From: JBOGTC01 sp050692055
Lineage (GTDB): Bacteria; Chloroflexota; Limnocylindria; QHBO01
DNA: 17,317 nucleotides
Direction of reading: 5' to 3'
NCBI GenBank assembly: GCA_050692055.1
Contig: JBOGTC010000114.1
Coordinates: 1 to 17,317, forward strand
Part shown: positions 13,164 to 17,317 of the stretch, piece after piece
Position numbering within the stretch: the stretch's first letter is position 1
Layout: every line of letters starts with the position of its first letter
Translations under genes and position numbers: made by a program
The notes under the pieces: model-generated
Databases searched by the model: none
Seen by the model: only the letters and a program-made list of their open reading frames with translations
What the model was told of the DNA's origin: nothing

Positions 13164-13871
13164 CTAGGCGCTCGCGGCCGCGAGCGCCGACGGGATGTCG
13201 ACCCGCACGCCGGGCCCCATGGTGGGTGCCAGCGTCAGCGTGCGCATGAACGTTCCCTTGGCGCCCGACGGCTTGGCACGATTGATGGCGTCGACCAGCG
13301 TGGCGACGTTGGCCCGGAGCTGGTCCGGACTGAAGCTCGCCCGGCCCACCGGGGCGTGGACGATTCCTGCCCGATCGACCTTGAACTCGATACGGCCCGA
13401 CTTGACCTCGCTCACCGCGCGCTCGATGTCGAACGTCACGGTGCCCGACTTCGGGTTCGGCATCAGGCCCCGCGGGCCCAGCTTCTTCCCGAGGCGGCCG
13501 ACGGTGCCCATCATGTCCGGCGTGGCGATCGCCACGTCGAAGTCGAACCAGCCGTCATCGATCTTCTTGGCGAGGTCGTCGCCGCCCACCTCGTCTGCCC
13601 CCGCGCGGAGCGCCTCCTGGGCCTTCTCGCCCTGGGCGAAGACGATGGCGCGCGTCGAGCGCCCCGTGCCGTGGGGCAGGACGACCGTGCCTCGCACCAG
13701 CTGGTCGGCATGGCGCGGGTCAATCCCCAGGCGCAGGTGCGCCTCGATGGTCCCGTCAAACTTGCTGATCGAGATCTGCGGCAGGAGCTCGCAGGCGTCG
13801 CCGATGCTGTAGCGGCGCTCCGCCTCCACGAGCCTGGCGGCCTCGAGGTACTTGCGTCCGTGCTTCGCCAT
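13164..13871 (-). CDS. rplA: 50S ribosomal protein uL1
   Basis: A 235-aa rRNA-binding protein of the L1 stalk and, in many bacteria, translational repressor of rplKA. The signature LGPRGLMPNPKSGTV lies at about 130-145, preceded by TPDMMGTVGRLGKK; the N-terminal KYLEAARLVEAERRYSIGDA and C-terminal APTMGPGVRVD are typical, and the length is normal. ATG 13871 overlaps the rplK stop as TGATG, indicating translational coupling. A separate L10 leader follows downstream, so rplKA and rplJL are probably separate or internally promoted units. Confidence 0.97.
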   Translation of the reverse strand: MAKHGRKYLEAARLVEAERRYSIGDACELLPQISISKFDGTIEAHLRLGIDPRHADQLVRGTVVLPHGTGRSTRAIVFAQGEKAQEALRAGADEVGGDDLAKKIDDGWFDFDVAIATPDMMGTVGRLGKKLGPRGLMPNPKSGTVTFDIERAVSEVKSGRIEFKVDRAGIVHAPVGRASFSPDQLRANVATLVDAINRAKPSGAKGTFMRTLTLAPTMGPGVRVDIPSALAAASA

Positions 13872-14296
13872 CAGGCGGTCACCTCGATGCCCATGCTGCG
13901 CGCGGTGCCCTCGATGATGCGCATCGCCTGCTCGACGCTGTTCGCGTTCAGGTCGGCCATCTTCATCTCCGCGATCTCGCGCACCTGCTCGCGCGACACG
14001 CGGCCCACCTTATCGCGGTTGGGCTGTGCACTGCCGCTCTCGACCCCGGCGGCCCGCTTCAGCAGCGCGGCCGCCAGCGGGGCTTTCGTCACGAAGGTGA
14101 AGGATCGGTCCTCGAAGACCGTGATCTCGGCCGGCACGACGTACCCACGCAGGTCGGCGGTGCGCTCGTTGAAGGCCTTGATGAACTCCATGATGTTGAT
14201 GCCGTGCTGGCCGAGCGCCGGGCCCACCGGTGGTGCCGCGGTGGCCTGGCCGGCGGGCGCCTGCACCTTCAACATCGCGCGGACCTTCTTCGCCAC
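13871..14296 (-). CDS. rplK: 50S ribosomal protein uL11
   Basis: A 141-aa protein binding the GTPase-associated region of 23S rRNA; its N-terminal domain contacts translation factors and is the thiopeptide site. The Pro-rich PPVGPALGQHGINI motif is at 22-35 and the C-terminal rRNA-binding domain ends MRIIEGTARSMGIEV. The start is GTG at 14296 (MAKKVRAMLKV) with AAGGAGA at a good distance. The length is the family norm. It overlaps rplA by one base. Confidence 0.97.
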   Translation of the reverse strand: MAKKVRAMLKVQAPAGQATAAPPVGPALGQHGINIMEFIKAFNERTADLRGYVVPAEITVFEDRSFTFVTKAPLAAALLKRAAGVESGSAQPNRDKVGRVSREQVREIAEMKMADLNANSVEQAMRIIEGTARSMGIEVTA

Positions 14297-14321
14297 TCAG
14301 TTCTCCTTTCGAGGTCCAATC

Positions 14322-14370
14322 GGGGGGCGAACCCCTCCCTCGTCGCTTGCGGCGGCGCTTAGGCGCCGCC
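14322..14370 (-). promoter_or_regulatory. Two hairpins in the nusG-rplK gap
   Basis: GGCGGCGC/GCGCCGCC arms (14351-14358 and 14363-14370) form a perfect 8-bp stem with a 4-nt loop. Nearer rplK, GGGG-UUCG-CCCC (minus 14335-14324) is a stable UUCG tetraloop hairpin about 15 nt before the rplK Shine-Dalgarno. The first could be a processing or partial termination signal (no U-tract). The second lies where an L1 operator would be expected, though I cannot match the consensus. Confidence 0.4.
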
Positions 14371-14387
14371 ATCGGTCTGGATCGGTC

Positions 14388-15017
14388 CTAGAGCTTCTCG
14401 ATCTGCAGGAAGTCGAGCTCGACCGGCGTCTCGCGGCCGAAGATGCTGACGAGCACCTTGACCTTGTTCCGCTCCGGATTGACCTCGTCCACGGTGCCGA
14501 TGAACTCGGCGAACGGGCCGTCCTTGACGCGCACGCTCTGCCCCTTGCTGTACTGGACCTTGAACTTCGGCGTCTCGACCCCCATCTGCTTGAGGATCTT
14601 CTTGACCTCGTTCTCCTCGAGCGGCAGCGGACGGTTGCCGGAGCCCACGAAGCTCGTGACGCCCGGGGTATTGCGCACCACGTACCAGGACTCGTCGCCC
14701 ATCACCATCTCGACCAGCACGTACCCGGGGAAGACCTTCTTGTTTACGGTCTGCCGCTGGCCGTTGCGGATCTCGATCTCCTCCTCCATCGGCACGAGGA
14801 CCTGGAAGATCTGGTCCTCCACGCCCATCGAATCGATGCGGTGCTCGAGGTTGGCCTTCACCTTGTTCTCGTAGCCGGAGTAGGTGTGGATGACGTACCA
14901 CTGCTTCTTGGTGCGCTCGGTCTCGCTGATGTCACCGGGACGCGGCGCCTCACGCGACAGCCGGGCGGCCTCGCGCGCCTCGTTCATGGGGGTTGGGGTC
15001 GTCGTCTCGTCTGCCAT
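14388..15017 (-). CDS. nusG: Transcription termination/antitermination factor NusG
   Basis: A 209-aa elongation factor binding the beta' clamp helices through its NGN domain (about 38-145, KQWYVIHTYSGYENKVK, KKVFPGYVLVEM) and Rho or ribosomal protein S10 through its KOW domain (about 156-209, GQSVRVKDGPFAEFIGTVDEV). The first 35 residues are an acidic, probably disordered extension, as in many high-GC Gram-positive relatives. ATG 15017 overlaps the secE stop (TGATG), so secE and nusG are translationally coupled. An internal ATG at residue 11 is a less likely start. Confidence 0.97.
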   Translation of the reverse strand: MADETTTPTPMNEAREAARLSREAPRPGDISETERTKKQWYVIHTYSGYENKVKANLEHRIDSMGVEDQIFQVLVPMEEEIEIRNGQRQTVNKKVFPGYVLVEMVMGDESWYVVRNTPGVTSFVGSGNRPLPLEENEVKKILKQMGVETPKFKVQYSKGQSVRVKDGPFAEFIGTVDEVNPERNKVKVLVSIFGRETPVELDFLQIEKL

Positions 15018-15199
15018 CAGAGCACCTGGTCCAGCATTGCGTTGAAGATCGAGTCGAGCACGAAGATGTAAATGCCCACCGCCACCGACACGGCGACCAC
15101 GATGAGCGTCAACCGCAGGACCGTCTCCCGCGTGGGCCAGGCCACCTTCTTGAGCTCGGCCCAGCTCTCCGTCAGGTATCGGCGAATGCCGGTGAACAC
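15017..15199 (-). CDS. secE: Preprotein translocase subunit SecE
   Basis: A single-span subunit of the SecYEG translocon, 60 aa from GTG 15199. The amphipathic segment IRRYLTESWAELKKVAWPTR (5-24) carries the conserved ELKKVxWPT signature and is followed by the transmembrane helix (about 28-48). A longer open frame upstream would start inside tRNA-Trp and is rejected; AGGAAG lies about 13 nt before this GTG. The 60-residue size matches single-span SecE proteins. It lies 48 bp from the encoded CCA of tRNA-Trp and overlaps nusG. Confidence 0.92.
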   Translation of the reverse strand: MFTGIRRYLTESWAELKKVAWPTRETVLRLTLIVVAVSVAVGIYIFVLDSIFNAMLDQVL

Positions 15200-15247
15200 G
15201 ATTGCCTGGCTACTTCCTGCTGCGTGATTTGTGGATGGGTCCGGGGG

Positions 15248-15323
15248 TGGCAGGGGCGACAGGACTCGAACCTGCAACCGCTGGTTTTGGAGACCAGTGC
15301 TCTACCAATTGAGCTACACCCCT
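15248..15323 (-). tRNA. trnW: tRNA-Trp (CCA)
   Basis: A complete cloverleaf: acceptor AGGGGTG/CGCCCCT with one G-U pair, anticodon stem CTGGT/ACCAG around loop CTCCAAA giving anticodon CCA, T-arm GGTTCGAGTCC, discriminator G73 and an encoded CCA (15248-15250). Its position before secE is the classical one; it is probably cotranscribed with rpmG. Confidence 0.97.
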
Positions 15324-15341
15324 CCGCGGAGCACTCGACGG

Positions 15342-15506
15342 CTACTTGGTCTCCCGGTGCAGCACGTGCTGCCGGCAGCGGGGGCAGAACTTGTTCAGCT
15401 CCAGCCGCCCCGGGTCGTTCCTCTTGTTCTTGCGCGTGCTGTACGTGCGCTCCTTGCAGGTGGTACACGCCAGCGCGATCACGGGTCGATTCTCGGCCTT
15501 TGCCAC
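15342..15506 (-). CDS. rpmG: 50S ribosomal protein bL33
   Basis: A 54-aa ribosomal protein. GTG 15506 has GAGGA at 8 nt. It begins MAKAENRPVIALACTTC and ends FCPRCRQHVLHRETK. C14-xx-C17 and C41-xx-C44 form the zinc site of the C+ type of bL33; many bacteria also carry a zinc-free copy used under zinc limitation. Its position just ahead of tRNA-Trp, secE and nusG is the classical order, and the strong promoter at 15581-15609 is its own. Confidence 0.96.
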   Translation of the reverse strand: MAKAENRPVIALACTTCKERTYSTRKNKRNDPGRLELNKFCPRCRQHVLHRETK

Positions 15507-15580
15507 GTCTCAGATTCCTCGTCGCCCGCCGATTCGCCGGCCACGCGAAACTAAGGCGCGGTCGCCGGGGGAGCATGCGG

Positions 15581-15609
15581 ATTCTATGCCTCGTCCGCCT
15601 GCCTGTCAA
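15581..15609 (-). promoter_or_regulatory. Promoter of rpmG-trnW-secE-nusG
   Basis: TTGACA (minus, 15609-15604), exactly 17 bp, then TAGAAT (15586-15581): five of six at -10 and a perfect -35. The start is predicted near 15574, giving a leader of about 68 nt before rpmG. Confidence 0.85.
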
Positions 15610-15800
15610 CGAGGCTCGTGTCGAGCAGGCCACGAGCAGGCCCGCGCAGCCGCCGCTCTGGGCCCGCTCCTCTTCGTAAAGTTGCCAGATGCCAACCAGG
15701 GCCCGCTAGGGCGAGCTGGTCGGCGTCAGGTCCGGGTCGCACACCGTCGCGCGAGCGTGGACGGGCACGAAATCGGCCTCCGGACCCGCCAGAATGCGCC

Positions 15801-15878
15801 TAAGCCGGCTGTGATTGGAGCCTGACGCACATCGAAAGGCTAGCGGGCCGTAAGCCGCCGGTGATTGGAGTCTGACGC
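15801..15878. repeat. Two-copy direct repeat of 50-bp period
   Basis: Copies at 15801-15828 and 15851-15878 agree at 25 of 28 positions (TAAGCCG..., GTGATTGGAG identical, then YCTGACGC). They lie in the 469-bp gap between rpmG and the membrane protein gene. Apart from this, the promoter above and a small hairpin AGCCGC-GGT-GCGGCT (15917-15931), the gap shows nothing I can identify. Confidence 0.6.
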
Positions 15879-15975
15879 GAACCGGCAACCAGGAACCGAC
15901 CTGTCGCGTCCGACTCAGCCGCGGTGCGGCTCACTGGCGTGGCACGATCGTCCGCGGCCAGCGTTGCCGAACCGA

Positions 15976-17028
15976 TCAGCTGCCGCTCGTCCCCGCACGC
16001 GGCCGCTCCTCGCCCTCGCGGCGCGCCAAGACGAGGCGCGTGAACGGCAGCCGCAGATCGCGGAAGACCTCGATGCTGACCAGGAAGCCGGCGAAGATGA
16101 AGATCACGCCGAGCAGCTCGCCGAGGAAGAATGCCCAGGTGATGCCGAAGCGGTTGAGCCCGCTGGTCAAGCCCGGGATGAAGCCGCCGAGCGCGATGAG
16201 CAGCGTCGCCGGCACCCGCGAGTTCAGGGTCCCGGCGTGGAACGCGCGCCACGCGCCGGGCATCGAGGCGAAGAAGTTGACGGTCACTGCCACGGCGCGT
16301 CCGACGGTGCCGACCACCGGCATCTGTGTCGTGACCCGCAGCAGCCGGCGCTTGGGCATGAAGATATAGGCCGAGTACACCGCGCCGAAGACCAGGGCGA
16401 AGGCGCCCGCGATGTTGAACGGCGGCGTCAGCACGCGCAGGTCGGAGGGAAAGGCCTCGCCGGTCGGCACGCCGGTCGCGTCGAGGTGATAGCCGGGAGC
16501 ATCCACCGGCGCGCTCAGCGTCAGCACGCTCACGACGCTCGACGCGAGCACGAGGATCAGCGCCGCTGCCGGCGCCACGAGACGACGCTCGATGCGCGTC
16601 ACCAGCGCCAGGACCAGCGCCGCACCGGCGGCCAGGCCAACGACGGCGAGCACGACGCCGGCGGACGCGGGATCTCCGTCCCTGGCGCGCGCCGCCGCCG
16701 AGAGGATGCTGAAGAGCCCACCGGCCAAGACGCTGAACGCCACGAAGTATCCGAAGCGCGTGCGGTTCAACAGGAAGACGGTTCCGAGCCCCAGCCAGGC
16801 GGCGACACCGAACGCGCCAACCAGGTACCAGGCCCGGTACAGCGGCTCGTTCCAGCCGAACGCGCCACCGAGGAATTCGGTGCCGGCGCTGATGCCGTAC
16901 CACAGCAGGCCGATGGTCCACACGAGCTGGTACGGCTGCCTGCGTCGCAGCCACTGGTCCGCCACGAGGACGGCGAAGACGAACGACAGGGCCGAGCTCA
17001 GGAAGGGAAGGACGACGTTGAAGTCCAC
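15976..17028 (-). CDS. Polytopic membrane protein of unknown function
   Basis: A 350-aa protein, about nine predicted transmembrane segments (roughly 5-22, 34-50, 66-87, 92-112, 122-144, 151-172, 205-224, 272-290, 298-318) with a basic, hydrophilic C-terminal tail (330-350). No signal peptidase site, catalytic motif or known domain is recognised. Conspicuous segments are PYQLVWTIGLLWYGISAGTE (33-51), FNIAGAFALVFGAVYSAYIF (204-223) and a loop at 174-204 that could face outside. The start is taken as GTG 17028 (VDFNVVLPFL) because the frame further upstream runs into tRNA-Thr; GGAGG lies about 14 nt before it. It occupies the place where many bacteria have tuf between tRNA-Thr and the rpmG-secE-nusG group. 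No operon partner is apparent. Confidence 0.75.
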   Translation of the reverse strand: MDFNVVLPFLSSALSFVFAVLVADQWLRRRQPYQLVWTIGLLWYGISAGTEFLGGAFGWNEPLYRAWYLVGAFGVAAWLGLGTVFLLNRTRFGYFVAFSVLAGGLFSILSAAARARDGDPASAGVVLAVVGLAAGAALVLALVTRIERRLVAPAAALILVLASSVVSVLTLSAPVDAPGYHLDATGVPTGEAFPSDLRVLTPPFNIAGAFALVFGAVYSAYIFMPKRRLLRVTTQMPVVGTVGRAVAVTVNFFASMPGAWRAFHAGTLNSRVPATLLIALGGFIPGLTSGLNRFGITWAFFLGELLGVIFIFAGFLVSIEVFRDLRLPFTRLVLARREGEERPRAGTSGS

Positions 17029-17087
17029 GTGCCGAGCGGGCGCCTCCGAGACCGATCTCCAAGCGTGCCTGGCGCCGACGCATTGGG

Positions 17088-17163
17088 TGGAGCCCACGTC
17101 CGGGCTCGAACCGGAGACCTCTTCCTTACCAAGGAAGTGCTCTGCCTACTGAGCTACGTGGGC
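17088..17163 (-). tRNA. trnT: tRNA-Thr (GGT)
   Basis: A complete cloverleaf: acceptor GCCCACG/CGTGGGC, D-arm GCTC...GAGC, anticodon stem CTTCC/GGAAG with loop TTGGTAA giving anticodon GGT, variable loop AGGTC, T-arm TCCGG-TTCGAGC-CCGGA, discriminator T and an encoded CCA (17088-17090). Confidence 0.97.
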
Positions 17164-17234
17164 CCGCATCGACGCGTCGGCCATCTCACGACGGCGACCG
17201 GAGTGTCGCGGATCGGCGGAGTCTCGGCAACCAT
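17154..17234 (-). CDS. Possible 26-codon ORF ending in tRNA-Thr
   Basis: ATG 17234 has a perfect GGAGG (17246-17242) at 7 nt and opens MVAETPPIRD; it stops at the TAG within the 5' part of tRNA-Thr (17156-17154). It could be a leader peptide or chance. A TAGATT box at 17255-17250 is too close for a leader carrying this ribosome-binding site. The remaining bases to 17317 show no gene. Confidence 0.2.
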   Translation of the reverse strand: MVAETPPIRDTPVAVVRWPTRRCGPT

Positions 17235-17317
17235 CGGTCAACCTCCGCAAATCTATGCCTGCGCGGGGTTCACTCCCGGAGCCGGTCCGGCGCCTCTTCG
17301 GTTGGAAGGGATGGTGG

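Noticed and set aside
13014..15071. 685-codon plus-strand frame over rplA, rplK and nusG
   Set aside because: Runs antisense through three conserved genes and intergenic hairpins; no coding character.
15200..15277. N-terminal extension of SecE
   Set aside because: It would begin at a TTG inside tRNA-Trp and be translated from tRNA sequence; GTG 15199 gives the usual 60-residue protein.

Overview
The window is a GC-rich chromosomal segment carrying the ribosomal protein / RNA polymerase gene cluster, almost all on the minus strand. In transcription order (right to left) it reads tRNA-Thr(GGT), a membrane protein of unknown function, rpmG, tRNA-Trp(CCA), secE, nusG, rplK, rplA, an L10-type leader, rplJ, rplL, then (after an interruption) rpoB and rpoC. 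rpoC runs off the left edge of the window. Gene content, the coiled-coil insert in the N-terminal part of beta', the Cys4 form of bL33 and the GC-rich coding style fit a high-GC, non-proteobacterial lineage. Chloroflexota (for example the Limnocylindria/Ellin6529 side) is my best guess and Actinomycetota the alternative; this is inference from protein style, not from a search.

Right part (15248-17317): a membrane protein of about nine transmembrane segments and two tRNA genes flank a 470-bp gap. The gap contains a near-perfect sigma-70-type promoter (TTGACA, 17 bp, TAGAAT) for rpmG-tRNA-Trp-secE-nusG and a two-copy repeat of 50-bp period. Middle (11809-15199): secE/nusG and rplK/rplA overlap by TGATG. 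rplJ-rplL is preceded by an L10-type leader with a terminator hairpin, a U-rich tail and a competing upstream strand, as expected for autoregulation by L10(L12)4.

Interruption (7842-11800): instead of rplL-rpoBC in one operon, a plus-strand CPA2/YbaL-type cation:proton antiporter converges on rplL (8 bp between stops) and diverges from rpoB. A 2083-bp insertion sequence has entered the antiporter/rpoB intergenic space. It has perfect 17-bp terminal inverted repeats (GGTAGTG...), an 8-bp target duplication (GCCCCGCA), a single-ORF IS1-type DDE transposase and two passenger genes: a 261-aa protein of unknown function with an RxxxxH motif and a 79-aa basic protein. All three element genes appear to have leaderless starts (a TAnnnT-like box 6-7 nt before ATG/GTG) and share an 11-bp motif, ATGCGTGAGAG, present in five copies.

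Left part (1-7757): rpoB keeps its own extended -10 promoter, whose -35 box lies 15 bp from the IS end, so RNA polymerase synthesis is uncoupled from rplJL. RpoB has Asn at the position of E. coli His526 in the rifampicin pocket. The most promising unusual item is the cargo-bearing IS1-type element with its shared operator-like motif, sitting next to the rpoB promoter.
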